Shown piece after piece: positions 21,128-32,842 of a DNA stretch of 64,000 nt. The stretch comes from Drechslerella dactyloides (taxonomy: Eukaryota; Ascomycota; Orbiliomycetes; Orbiliales; Orbiliaceae): assembly GCA_020064725.1 (NCBI GenBank), contig JAGTWJ010000006.1, forward strand, positions 2,170,001 through 2,234,000. The letters run 5' to 3'. The notes below the pieces were generated by a model. That model worked only from the letters and a program-made list of their open reading frames with translations. It had not been told where the DNA came from and made no database searches. Position numbers and translations under genes: made by a program. Within the stretch, counting starts at the first letter, position 1; each line of letters starts with the position of its first letter.

Positions 21128-23863
21128 TTCGCTAGTATTATTTTATAGATGCTAGCTCTTATTGTTAACAGGCCATATGGATGCGATTCGGAGCAATCTC
21201 ATTAGAAACAAATATGCATTTAAATGTGATAATATAATTTTCGGTGGTTAATTCTCCTAATAGATATACCAGGAGAAAGAATTAATTATAGTATATATAA
21301 TAAGAAGCTTCGAAAGTTTATCAAGCATTCGCAGTTACCGCGGCGCCGGGATCGTATCACGATTAGTTAATTCATGGTCAAGGAAATTGTCGATGACACC
21401 GGCATTAGATATATTGGGGATCAGAAGACCGTATTTGCGAATTATTTTATGTTAGGGTGCACGTATACAGGCATTATCTTGGAGATATGGTTCTTGGTCC
21501 TTCCACAAGTATACTCAAGATGCGATCGGTCAGGAACTTGTTGAGTGGCGTGAATCCGGCGTTTCAAACCACAAGGACTGCGACTTTTTCATTTACGACG
21601 AAGGTAGGCAGCAGTAAAATTGGAGCGCGGATTGGTAGGTACCATGTTGGCACGGTCAATCTCTGTACACCAAAGTGGTCGTTTTTAGATGGTACCGTCA
21701 TGCCATAAATCAGAAACTCATGTGCCGTTGAACAGTCGATACGAGACAACGGTTTGGCTCTTGAAGTCGATCCTAGGCATATGTCCCATGAGCTCAAGCA
21801 AACCGGCTAACTGGCGGACCCATGCGAATCCGCCCAACTCTTCCTAGGCTTTAATGACATATCTTCCTTTAAGGTTAGCTAGTATTGTTATGAGACAAAA
21901 GCGATTGACCACAACTGGCGTCTGACCCCGTATCGGAGCTGCTACTATCATTTTACAACATGCCTCCTTTACATAACTAACACTGATGCATGCATTTATA
22001 ATTTTCATTGGGATGTGTAGAGCTCATACACTGATAAGGCTGCATTACAGCCTTGAGTCTGAGAATAGTGATGTTACAAGTCCATGATCTCATGCCGCGT
22101 TGTGTGGCGCACCTTCTACGGCGCAACCGCCTGTTCAATGCAATGTAGCACCACGATCATCAGCCAAATTTAATCCTAGTATTCTGGTGTCTATCTGCAG
22201 ATCTGGCCTGTATGGATGTGATCATGCTGTCGGCTTAATCCAAGACAACTGCCAAGTATAATGCTTAACCACTTATTGAATTACTTGTTGGGTTCGGCAA
22301 TCAGTCTAGGCTCAGAGTTGGTATTATACGGCCCTTTTTATCCTTAGTTGTTCCAACTGATTTAAATTTTACGTGGCCAACTTCATAGGCCCAACCAACA
22401 ACGTCCCGAAACATTTCACAAAAGAAAATCAAGCGACGTAACGTAGTGGCAAAGTCACCTTTCACCTCCGGAAGCTCGTCCGAGCCCAGCTATAGAAGCT
22501 CGTACCCGCATATCTAGCGGAGCATGCTTACGGGTAACGGGAATCATGTGTCAGTTGGGGCGTAAATTAATACTCGAGCTGGTGTATGCACATGAGACAC
22601 AGCCAAGTGGTTTAGTGATGGCTGGGAATAATGTTGTGCTCCATATATACTTCCCTGCACTTTAAAATTCGAACATTCAGTTGTTACACGGTGTAGATGT
22701 CTATGAATAGCTTTAAGGGCGGCCCAGAGCTAGCGCTTACCGACTTTGTGATTAAAATATGAGAGTCCTACATATTATACATTAGATGGGTGGTGCTCCA
22801 ACGGAGGGTTGGGAAGTCGGCCAGCTTTGGAGTACCAGAGTCTCATATCATCAATTGTTTTGAAGTATGTTGAACTCTTAGGATTTCGGGATCGATCGTC
22901 GTTAGGCTGCAACTATTATAAAACGATATATAAATTTATATGTATAAAGCTCCGAGTTAGCTGCCACAGCGAATCTATAAAAGAAACTGTGACCTAGAAA
23001 CATCAATACCAAACAAACAGGGATGTTTTCTCGGATATGACCTAAACCTCCAGTTATAGCCTTTTGCCATGTATAGGTGGCTAGACGAGCGAAATCAATC
23101 TGGTGTCATAACGACGAGAGAATCGACAGGCCTTCAGCTGAACCTTTTTGGCAATTTTATTTTCATGTTCTTGGGGGACTGGGTCGGAAATCTTAATATC
23201 TGCCCTGCGTATCAAACAAAGACTCCCTGGGTGACTTCTATGGCACGTTACAAGATCAGAATTGATCTGGCCTTATTCCTCGGATGTGGAATGATTATAT
23301 AGCTTCATAGGGTGTGGTTCAATTACCTGAAACACCAACAGCAAAGAAGTCGGGGCTCCGGTACTCCAGGGAAATGTATACATAGCAGACAGAGATCTAA
23401 AAAGAGCCTAGTTTTGGTGCCGGACAGCGGCTCGCTGTTGTGAAGACCAGGAAAGTCTGACCTTGAGACTAAGCAGAACCCGTTAAAGCCCAGGTGATTT
23501 TTTTGTTCCATAAAAAATAGCTTCTTTCTTTACTAGTCCAGCCCAGTTGATACTATTTGCTTGATGCCAACTGAAAATATCTCAATACCCGGTTTTTGTA
23601 TTTTGATTGATGAAAGTCGCACGAGCTATGTATGACGCTAGCAGCTTTCTATGCTCTTAAGTGTCCAAAGGCTCGTTGCGTAGGAAATTCCTAGCCTAGA
23701 AGGTCCAGTTTTCCTGTCGATAAAGTAAAAAGTTCCCCAGCCTGCAAGATATTCTGCGAACCAGCCAGCAGCGAGTAACAAAGTGTTTGAGTGCGAACCG
23801 GGCTGATGGTATTGCAGTCAAGTGAGGCTTGCGAATCATAGAATAAAGTTAACAAGTGCTGGT
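21128..23863. other. Gene-poor interval with AT-leaning stretch
   Basis: About 2.7 kb upstream of the three-module protein gene. The first ~250 bp are AT-rich and may be its promoter region. Short ORFs (for example 23069-23302 plus) have no recognisable motif or splice context. Nothing else is supported. Confidence 0.45.
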
Positions 23864-24827
23864 TCAACGGGAAATTCCTGCACATCGCTCGATAGACTCT
23901 CGGATTCTAGATAGTGACAATGGTAGCTCTTGATTCGGATTCCATCCTGATGGAACCGGCATGTTTCCGCATAACTCACCCAGCGTGACGGTTGGGTCAT
24001 CATCTTTCATTTGTGGACTTTCCGGAAGAAGACACTGGGTCAATTTGTCAGCAAGAGTCTGTCTCGTAAATCAGAAGCCCGAGAGTACCAGTCAGGAAGT
24101 ACAAGCGTGTAGAATACATACAAATTTCTGCGTAGATGTTGGCCTGCAGATTTCCAAGAACGCGGTAATCGAGTCACCAGCCAGTTTCACAGTCAAAAGT
24201 AGTACCACCTTCGTAGCGCCCCCGCTTCCCTGAATCCATATGTTCTTGTCTCTGACAAGCTCATCGCCTGCGGACATGTCTGCTTCTATCACTAGCGACG
24301 GGAAATTTGCCGAGTTCGGAATGATAGAATAATCGGGCTCTTTGACCGAGCCTGCACACTGGCCATAGAAGCCTCTAAATGCTAATTCCTTATATCAGTA
24401 TCTCCTGCGTTGAATAAGCTCCGCGGTTGTGGTGCCCTTACTCCGGCCTGCAGGTCTGAAGAAGAACATTTGATAGGCACGTGGTAGATTTGGAAACCAG
24501 TCAGCCCACCATGATATTGCGAAATTTTCAGCGCTTGAATGTGCAATGCTGTCGAATCTAATCGTGACCCTTTGCAGCTCGCCGTCGTATGTGAATCTAT
24601 GAGTTCAAGTTAGCTTAGGATAGTGCAACGGCTTGACTCAGAGTAGAGGCCCACTACCTTGTGTATCTGCTTGCGAACGGCGAAGATGATGAGAGACTAT
24701 CGAAGAGCCTCTCGGCCTGAACTCGCTCGACACGCTCAAACGTAAGAGGATCAACCGTGCCCTTGGCGGAGGCGAGGGCGGCCAGGACTTTCCATTTGAG
24801 CTGCAATAGTTTCATGCGAGGAGGCAT
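23864..24827 (-). CDS. Four-exon protein with PD-(D/E)XK-like fungal domain
   Basis: Minus-strand exons 24827-24658, 24596-24442, 24372-24122 and 24058-23864 join in phase to 256 residues. Introns are 61, 69 and 63 bp, with donors GTAGTG, GTAAGG and GTATGT. The second acceptor is an unusual GAG. The last acceptor could instead be the in-frame CCCAG eight codons later. The core reads EPDYSIIPNSANFPSLVIEA, then an acidic/Trp helix (LVRDKNIWIQG) and GGATKVVLLL. This matches the pattern (EPD, VIEA, W, KVVLL) of a large ascomycete family with a restriction-endonuclease-like fold and no settled function. The C-terminus VTLGELCGNMPVPSG also fits that family. The ATG at 24827 is chosen as first in frame; an upstream exon is possible. 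Confidence 0.7.
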
Positions 24828-25104
24828 GGCATATAATGGCGATTCGTGTGAGGTCCTCAGTCGATGGAGGTGAGTTTGTGTCCAGCGCTGCGCGTGTCTG
24901 TGGCATCGCGAGCCCACTTAGGCGTGTAGATCGACCGCTAGAGCTTGCAGAGCCGCAATATTGAAGTTATACAACGGCACATCGATCCGTCACTGTTGGC
25001 AACACCTTTCATGGTCTGGATACTCTCTAGATCTGCAGAAGGAACCAAGTTTGCGCTTGAGCCATGCGCTGGCTGAGTGACCACCGAGTCTTCCATCCAG
25101 ATGC

Positions 25105-25951
25105 TCAGTTGGTTTCGCCAGAGATAAGCAGATGCCCCAACTCTGCTATTAGCTCATCGTAACTCTGAGCCGCGTAATCGATGGACACGCCGGTTACCCA
25201 TTCGAAAATTCTCCCCCATGTTTGCTTGAGCACCCGATATTGGGGCCGTCGAAGGAGAGCGGCCAGCGCGCCGAGGTCTGTGCAGTGACTACCAAGTCCG
25301 GGAAGCTACATTGTATTCCTTGAAGTTAGTCTTGTTGTCTTGTAAACTGCAGGTTGAGGCCCGTATTGAGGTTTTGATAGGTCTGATACGTACCGCCACG
25401 GATAACAGAGTGTGATCGTTGGAATCTAGTTCGCCATGCGTGATTGACGCGAGCTGACTGGATTTCATCTCGGATACCCAACAGACAAGCTCCATTCGGG
25501 CTGCCTCGGCGTCTCCAAAGCCTAGCTGCGGTGTTTGAGTTTCCCGCTCGCCAGTGGTGGAGGCATTTTGTTGTTGTCCTCCGGGACGTTGAGAAAAGGC
25601 GGACGCCTGGCGTCTCCTGAGCTCCTGGAGAGCAAGAAGTTGCAGATCGGCAAGCCCGTTTGCAGCGGTCTGGAAGTCATCATCCTGCCCATAAGCACTT
25701 ATCGTAGGGATGAGGTTGTCGATTTTTTCCTCCAGGACCCCGAGCTGCTTATTCAGGACCGCTCTTTCGTCTGCAAGCTCGGCGAATCTGCGCCTCAGAT
25801 CCGATGCACCGTTACCCTTGGCGGTCGTCACGCTTGGGCTATCGTCAAGACGTAACGGTGGTGGACTCGGTGCCGGGGACGAAGAAGCAATAACTGGGTA
25901 GTCTTGGAGGCTCAAAGTTTCGCCATCCCAGGCGAAAGTATAGATAGGCAT
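25105..25951 (-). CDS. Hypothetical protein with central coiled coil
   Basis: Exons 25951-25394 and 25305-25105 on minus, with an 88-bp intron (donor GTACGT, branch GACTAAC, acceptor TGTAG) in phase 0, give 252 residues. The start MPIYTFAWDGETLSLQDY is followed by a Ser/Pro linker, a heptad-like helical region (LRRRFAELADERAVLNKQLG, then EEKIDNLI) at ~55-90, a Gln/Thr linker, and a C-terminal helical domain ending GHLLISGETN. No signal peptide or enzyme motif is seen. It lies 277 bp upstream of, and on the same strand as, the PD-(D/E)XK-like gene, so the two may be functionally linked. Family not recognised. Confidence 0.65.
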
Positions 25952-28043
25952 TTTTAATGTCGGTGCGTGGTGGTAATAAGCTAGTGTGTGCATGAAACGG
26001 GGCAGAGTTCTAGGGCAGCGAGCGCAGGTATTTATAAGGGCGGGAGAGACGACACGTACCCAGTCCCGGTACCAGACACGTACCATACTTCAAACCTCAA
26101 AGCTCCCAGCGCGACAAAACGTGGCGGATGACACGTAGTGTGGCCACAGTACGAGCGCAGAAATGTATAGTAGCCACTTCTCTTAACGTCACCAATGCTG
26201 GCACACCACATCGTTTTTAGCGCATGTATAGGCTTGGGCAATTGGTAACAGTTCTCAAATGAATAGGCCACTTTGGAGAGCTAAATCCACGATTATTTAC
26301 AAGGTACCAAGGACTGATTCATGAATGCTCTCGAATTAGTTTTCAAAAGGTGTTATCATTCTCCTTTTTCTGACCTCTGAACTGGCGGAGCACCCCTTGA
26401 GTGAACCGAGCTATAAGCTCGAATCTAGGCTTCCAATACGATCCAGCGTCAGAAGTACTCGGGAGAAACTTGTTCTTAGGTTACAATGACACACAAAGTA
26501 TTAAATGAATCGAATAGTCTACAGGTGGCGCATATGCGCTCGTGGCCACGGCCACGTGGATGAGCAAACCTTTGAAGTGTGGATATAAACATAAAGGTGA
26601 TAACGAGAGGGCCCGAAACAGCTATATCTAGCAATGATTCCAAGAGGTTCTGAGTAGGCTCCAAGATAAAACTCAGAAAATCAAACTAAAGTTGATATGT
26701 CCAAGTGAGGAATACTGTTGTTCGAGAATGGAGGTTCATTTGGTGCAGCCCTTTGGGTCCGCCCTCCGAATATCTCGTATCTTGGCCTTTAGTATGGTAT
26801 ATAGCCCATATAAGATCTGACTCTTCTGCGTTGAAATACTCATATACATCGCCAGCGCTGCAGCTACGCGGCATAATATGCGAGGGACTATTGCGAACAT
26901 ATCACAGAATCTCGTTCCCATCAGGCCTGGCCGAGTAATCTTGTGGAGGATTGATATGCAATAAATGCGCAGGCTAGAGGGCGTACATTGAATTGGTCTC
27001 ATAAGAGACCAGGCTATTCGAATATATTCTTCGCAAAGTTGATTTTGCTCGGCATATATATGCCGGCATAGGTTTAGCGCAGCGCAGTGGGAGTACGTTG
27101 GCACTTATGTTAGGCACTTACGAGCTCATTATATCCCACAGACCACCAGTACTGGTATAGCTTTCCTCAGTATCTTCTAGTTGATCTGATATTGAAAGAC
27201 AGGATGCCCATACGAAGTGACGCTCCTGCTTAGCTTCGCACGCAAACGATGCCCCAAGCAAGGCGGGACTGGGAGCCCTGGACTATCACCTCGGAGAGTT
27301 GCTCCTTTCTCCTTTTCATTGTTTGTGTTGCAACCAAAAAAGAAAAAAAGCTTTCTGGCCTATTGTTCTAGAATTCTCTATCCAGCAAGACTCGTATTCG
27401 ATTAGAGGTGCCCTGTGAGGCGTAATATGAGCCCGATATCATTGTGAATTCGATAGGATCTAGATGGTCTATTCGTATTTGCCCAAGCCCACGGCCACGG
27501 TATTAACGTATTTAAATGCCAAGGCCGCTCGCGCCAGCCTTGAATCCCTTCACAGCTTCCGGTTCCACAACCTCTGCCCCCACTTACATCAACCACCTAG
27601 CTTCGAGGTTACGCTCCTCGATCGCGATCATCGCGTGCTGTGTAGCGCATGCGCAGTGAAATATACCGTATGTCGGGATCTACACACCTTTCATCATTCG
27701 CCTCCTCCACAGACATCCTACCCTGATCGTAAGGGGAATCATCGTGATGACACCCACCTCGCCTGCCATGTTCTTTATGATAGTTGGAGTAAGACTAGCA
27801 CTCAATTAAACGCCATTTTGCAGTGTTTGTCCGCATTCCTACTCGCGGCTTCCCTTTCCCACCGCACGAAGGCGCTCTAGACTCGCGTGCGTAAACATAC
27901 TCTGTCTTCTGACGCGTTTATTGTCCGTACCCGCACAATAAGCTTATAAGTGTATTGTGAGCTGAGCTTCCATCCGCGACTAGCGCAATCTCGACCGCTT
28001 TCTCCTGCCAAAACGAACGTTCCAGCGTTGCGTTACCACACCT

Positions 28044-28173
28044 GAGATCGCAACGGCCAAGGTCGTGCCGAGAGTATATGCACCATATTGGTAGGAAGTT
28101 TTCTTTGCGGCTCCCGTTCCTGTGTTGAGATCGCGACGGCCAAGATCGCGCCGAGAGAGTATGCGTCGCAAAT
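28044..28173. repeat. Direct repeat pair of about 37 bp
   Basis: Two copies (28044-28080 and 28137-28173) beginning GAGATCGCRACGGCCAAG and continuing to CCGAGAG, offset by 93 bp, differ at a few positions. They lie 220-350 bp upstream of the lectin start codon. Confidence 0.75.
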
Positions 28174-28283
28174 ACGCATGTTGAACATAGAAATTTGTGA
28201 AATACGAGATGTGTTTCGGACGCATTTAAAATACTATACGAGGAGTATTCCAAGCCGAATAGTATCGCAACCCAGGAATACAA

Positions 28284-28290
28284 TATAAAA
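28284..28290 (+). promoter_or_regulatory. TATA-like box of the lectin gene
   Basis: TATAAAA lies about 100 bp upstream of the ATG at 28390, a spacing usual for strongly expressed fungal genes. No other core element was identified. Confidence 0.45.
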
Positions 28291-28389
28291 AATCCTATAT
28301 AATGCGCTGCTGGGACTCTTTGGACCCACTATCAACTCCAATATTGCCATCCTCACTGTTCAAGAGAAGTTATCGATCTAGAAATCAAA

Positions 28390-28997
28390 ATGAAGTTCTC
28401 ATACGCCGCTCTCTTCGTGTTTGTTCCAAGCATTTTCGCTGCTTCCGTCCCCAATACCCTTGAGAAGAGGGAGGGTGGAGCTTTCAAGACCTGCTCCGGA
28501 GCCACTGTCTTCAAATCCGGGAAGTCTGTTTCGATCCGAATGAAGTGTGGTGATGGACGTGGTGGTCACAAAACGACCTCGCTGGATCTGGGCCAGTGCC
28601 TCTCAAATAAGAATGGCGAGCTAGTTGTAAGTATCCCTTTGCCCGTTATGTTAATATTAAAATCTCACATACTGACTTGCTTTGGAATATAGTGGCGCAA
28701 AAAGTGAGTTGCCGTTTCCACCAGAACCTATAAGTCAAGCCGCATCTAATATAGGGAAATCATTTATAGTGGGAGATTTGCGGACACCTGCCAGTTGGAC
28801 GATGGTAAAAACACAGGACTCAGATATAACACCGACTTGTACATATGGTGCAACAAGGGGGGCCAATCCGTCGTGGCGGCCATTAATCTGAGTAAGTGCC
28901 TTCCGAATCCTTGGTGATCTTATATAGTAGAACCTTGCTAACCGCTTCAGACGATCGCCTCGTCAACCGTGGTGGAAGGTTGATTTGTGACGTATGA
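28390..28997 (+). CDS. Secreted cyanovirin-N homology (CVNH) lectin
   Basis: Exons 28390-28626, 28693-28703, 28770-28891 and 28951-28997 give 138 residues. All introns are GT-AG (GTAAGT, GTGAGT, GTAAGT donors) and phases match. MKFSYAALFVFVPSIFA is a signal peptide; LEKR at about 24-27 is a Kex2-type site that would release a mature protein starting EGGAF. The mature chain is a two-repeat CVNH domain: FKTCSGATVF, SIRMKCGDG, TSLDLGQCLSNKNGELVW, then FADTCQLDDG, YIWCNKGG, AAINLNDRLVNRGGRLICDV. Known CVNH proteins bind high-mannose glycans, and two-repeat fungal CVNH lectins are often secreted or cytosolic. A role in recognising mannans is inference. Exon 2 is only 11 nt, so gene finders may miss it. 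Confidence 0.85.
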
Positions 28998-30533
28998 TCG
29001 ATTGCAGATTGAAAAATCAAATTCAACCTAGCATTTACTCCTCTGTATTAGTAGGATAAAGAAATTTGTACCTTCAGGTGGAACGTAAGCTCTATCCTTG
29101 ATGGATATATTGGCGGGTATTGCTTTGGGAAGTTTGAGAACTATCTTTTACAGCCTAACTCTTTGTATCGATATCAAGCAACAAATAGAAAGTCTGTATC
29201 AACCCTTTTTCATAATTCATGGCCTCACCGCCGATCGAGCACAACCGTGGGGTCACGCTCGTCTCGTGTCCCCGTAGAGAGTCAATTGATCAATCACCCC
29301 GTAATTAAGACCTCAAGGCAGGCATCGGATATCAATTAAGACTACCCTCAAGATACCGAGCTGCGCAATTGTCTGATACTCGAAGTGGTCTTCGGGAAGG
29401 AACAGGAGAGAACGTGCGTTGTCAACCATGAGCGTAACTTGATATGTGGCGCCTAATATAATGCGACCTGAGAATTGACTAACAGACAAATTATCTACAC
29501 GGCTCAAAATCAGGCTCGACAGCCGTCTCTTCTGTACCCCCCCTCTCGGCTTTGGCGTCCGCCGAAGTCCGGAAGTTTCACAAGGCCGTGCGCGCTGTGC
29601 GCTTGTTAGCTAACGTTCATCTCAGAGAACGCAACCTCCCGAGCGTTTGTCACCACCAGTATTTCCGACTTTAGCGGTCGCTAGAGGTTCCACCCAAGCC
29701 TCGGAGGGTAAACATCCCTGATACTACTCCCACTTAGGCTTCGTGCTAGCTGAAATCCGCCTAGCTTTTCCTTCCCGTACCAACTCTGGACCGCGGTCCT
29801 CGGTCCTCGGTATCCTTTGAAGCTCTGCCAAATTGGGTTGCTCTTCACGAGCTGCGCATCTTTGATTGGCTGCACGCGGCCTCACAGAGCTAACCAGCCC
29901 CAAGCTCCTTGAGAAATTTGGTTGGCTAGGCCAGCTTCAGGTCTTGTGGCGCTTGAGAACCAATTGGAGTAATATCTGTAGAGATTCCTTGTCCATTTTA
30001 GACCGGTATTTTTATACCTGTTTTGGCTACGCTTAACAAAATCCCTCTAGATAATATGAGCAAGCTATGCAGCTGTGTATATGCAGCGGATGAAAGATTA
30101 TTCGAACTTCGCCTTCACTTTGATCAAGAGGCACCAGCGCCACTGACGATGATGAGGCCAATAATCCCTATGCCCTCGCTTGTAGGCCATAATAGCTGAA
30201 TTTGTATCTGCTAGGTTTTGATTCTACCTAAGAGCAGACGAGCCGGTGGGCTAGATATCGATGTATAAAGTGGGCTCGCGCCTCGAGGGATATCGGTATA
30301 TGAAGATCATCATCAGTATCGCCTTGAACATTCAAACAACATCTTCCGCTTCATCGATAGCCTTTCCGCCTTGCACAGCAACTGTACTAAATCTAAAATC
30401 TTATCTTCGCCTATTGATTTCTCAAACTGGCATCCATCCGCCATAGCTTTTCATTCCGTTTTGGCAATTCATCTCTATATATACACATATATATAGCTAT
30501 ACGTCCGGAGGTCCTCGCCCTTCATCCAACGCT
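28998..30533. other. Intergenic region
   Basis: About 1.5 kb between two plus-strand secreted-protein genes. No gene, RNA or mobile-element signature was recognised. TA-rich runs near 30477-30495 may serve as the core promoter of the gene at 30534. Confidence 0.45.
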
Positions 30534-31123
30534 ATGTTCTCAGCAGGTCTCTTCAGCATCCTTTCTCTGGCCCTAGCCGCGGCCGCCAATCCAGTTCCGG
30601 CCAGTACCGACCGACCAAAAGGCGACGCCTGGGCAGATGTCACCTCATGCTCCTATATCGTGAACAAAGGGTCCACGACCACAAACTACGTCGGCACGAT
30701 CTAAGATATTACACTTGGGATGGTTGGTCGACCACCATCTACAGCGACCTCGCCCAGGTTAGCAATAGCGCTATCTGGACGGACTCGTACATACCGCATT
30801 GCGTCGGCTCGCAGCCGTACTGCTTTGTCGGAAAATGGCAGACGACCCAGGCAAACTCCAACCCGGATATCTTCGTCTGGGGTCCCAATACAGGCGTCGG
30901 CAAGGCCGTCAAGCTACCGACGGGCAACCCTAATACGAAGGTCCCAGCGCTTAATGATGACGCACAGACCCTTTGCTTGGCGAAGTGGCCCTTGTCGAGC
31001 TTGCCAATCAGCGGCGGGTATCAGGCCTATTGTGTGACCAGCGATTACAACGGGCGATTGACGCCACTTTGCACCTGGGGCTCCGCAACCTGGTCATATT
31101 ATAACCAGCCTTATACCTTGTAA
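30534..31123 (+). pseudogene. Secreted-protein gene interrupted by a frameshift
   Basis: The ATG at 30534 opens a signal peptide (MFSAGLFSILSLALAAA), then reads DAWADVTSCSYIVNKG and stops at 30702-30704. The reading continues at once in another frame, YYTWDGWSTTIYSDL to SYYNQPYTL, ending at 31123. The downstream frame has coding character: Trp/Tyr-rich, with a run of cysteines (HCVGSQPYC, TLCLAKW, YCVTSD, LCTWG) as expected of a disulfide-bonded extracellular protein. Its own first ATG (near 30647) gives no signal peptide. The simplest reading is a small indel near 30,690-30,710, from true decay or a sequencing error. An intron 30659-30756 with a poor GTGAAC donor would also restore frame but would remove coding-like sequence. 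Family not recognised. Confidence 0.6.
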
Positions 31124-32023
31124 ACATTGGCCCTCACCGCGACTATCGAGACCTCTGAAATCAAAGTGTATCAAATTTCTACATGTAAATATATACGAGC
31201 GTGCACAGAAAATATGTAAATACAGAATATATGTTATTATCGTGATAATTGCGACCGTTCCTAAAATTGGGTTTCCATGTTCATTGGTTCAATGTATTTT
31301 CCCTGGGTACGTACGTCTGCAGAGTTTTAAGATTAATGATCGTATCGCGAGGCCAATAAGCTCATATTCACTATATGTATAAGATCGACGTGATACGAGA
31401 ATCATATGCTTCTAGTTCGAGGTAAACTTAAAACATTGCCATAACAGCTCTCGATCCGATCCTGAGACCTATATGTGGCTATAGCACATACATGAACACA
31501 TAGATTTAAATGCTCGTTCCGTAATTGCTACTCTATTCTCGTTGGTTATGATTTTGATATCGTGGAGTATAGCTCTCAATTGCTCAATCTCATCCTGAAT
31601 CAACATTTTAGGCAATATATCTCGATCGACGCGGACAAAGGTGTTGTTTCGAGGATCCGGAGTCAATCTGCCACCCAAATTTGGAAATATTCACATATAT
31701 TATGATATTTTGAAATTTAGATTGCACTATCAAGACTCTGGAGTTTAGACAGTGGAGCATCTGTAGACCAGTCTCCATAGTCCTTTAACAAGCAACAGAA
31801 ACTGATATACCTATTGGTTATCACGAGGTACGTGTAGTCTTCTTTGTGAAGTTTCCGTAGTCTAGAAAGATATATAGCGAATAAATCTTACATTTCAATC
31901 GGATGTTATTGAGTCACAACAGCGAGCCGGCATCTGACACCGAAACTGCTATCGGGTTTGGTTAAGCCTCATATCTAAGTCCAATACTAATACATTCTTA
32001 TCTAGGTTGTTCAGAAGTTAAAG
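31124..32023. other. Intergenic region with a possible gene remnant
   Basis: No supported gene. A minus-strand ORF at 31469-31678 (reading RLTPDPRNNTFVRVDRD, then DEIEQLRAILHDIK) has coding-like composition but no ATG. It may be an exon or relic of a decayed gene. Confidence 0.35.
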
Positions 32024-32842
32024 ATGACATATCTACGTCCCGCGTTGATCGGTTTAAGATCCACACGTGCGGCGGTGCGACGATTTACAACAACGGCACG
32101 AAGCTTGAAAATACCAGAATTCAGATCGACTACAAATTCCGATGCTGTCAGCTGGGAGAACTTCTCGAAGGGCAGCTTTAAGGGGAGCTGCCAAGGTGTC
32201 GTATTAGACACGGACATTATATCGGGGATCTTGGGCACAGAGGTGGCATGGCTACGAAACATGAAAGAAAATCAAGTACTCATTGCAGTATCTAGATGGG
32301 CTGTCATGCAGTCGAAGAATCATCCCGAATCAAGCTATACTATCATAACCAAACGACAGAGAGCAGGGGATTGCTGACATCCTGGGGTTGTGCAGCACCC
32401 ACAGAGGTGCTAAACTGGCGTCAACGATTATACAGACGTGTGGGTCAAGCTTCTCACGGACGGGACCATCAGAACTCCTTAGAAGGGCCGGCGAGGAAGA
32501 GGACCCCCTGAGGGAAAAGGTAAGCGTATAAAATACAAGTGTAGTTTAATCAATCCACCATAAAAAGCATGGAGCGATTTAAAGGCTAACGTTAGCCGTG
32601 TATTTCTTTAGGTCTGGCGAAGAGATGGAACGAGATGATGAAAAAGAAGTGGTCCAGATCTAGCTATGCCCTGTGAAGGCCATATACGAAAAATGGCCTT
32701 TGATACAGCTGACCAGAAGCTTAACACCGATTTTGGTCTCGAGATGCACCAAAGAAACGTAATCACATATACTGTACATTTAATTACAGGCTATAATCAC
32801 CAGCCAACACCACCCCAGCCCGAGCCTGGCTACACAACATAA
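32024..32842 (+). pseudogene. Broken paralogue (copy A) of the gene at 38761-39671
   Basis: Copy A starts MTYLRPALIGLRSTRAAV, close to copy B's MSYIYLRPLVGLRCSGAAV, and both share the pattern VLLDTD(I/L)xSGILG. Both N-termini are Arg/Ser/Thr-rich and acid-free, like mitochondrial presequences (inference). The second-exon counterpart aligns (LASTII against LASAIV) only after skipping an extra GTGCTAAA after ACAGAG at about 32406. The third-exon counterpart begins after the conserved TTTAG acceptor but hits a stop before CEGHIRKMAF, which resumes in another frame. Splice sites (GTAAGC donor) are conserved in both copies. At least two frame breaks make A a likely pseudogene. Function of the family is unknown. 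Confidence 0.65.

Larger units (their letters stand above)
25952..28389. other. Gene-poor interval
   Basis: About 2.4 kb with no convincing gene. The ORFs at 27464-27880 plus and 27918-28283 minus are open but have no domain, splice or signal-peptide support. A direct repeat pair (28044-28173) and the TATA box of the lectin gene lie at the right end. Confidence 0.45.

Noticed and set aside
27464..27880. Plus-strand ORF of 138 residues with ATG start
   Set aside because: Cys/His-containing but no domain, signal peptide, splice context or support on codon character; overlaps other open frames by chance.
27918..28283. Minus-strand ORF of 121 residues
   Set aside because: Overlaps the direct repeat pair and has no recognisable motif; its length is partly due to the repeats.
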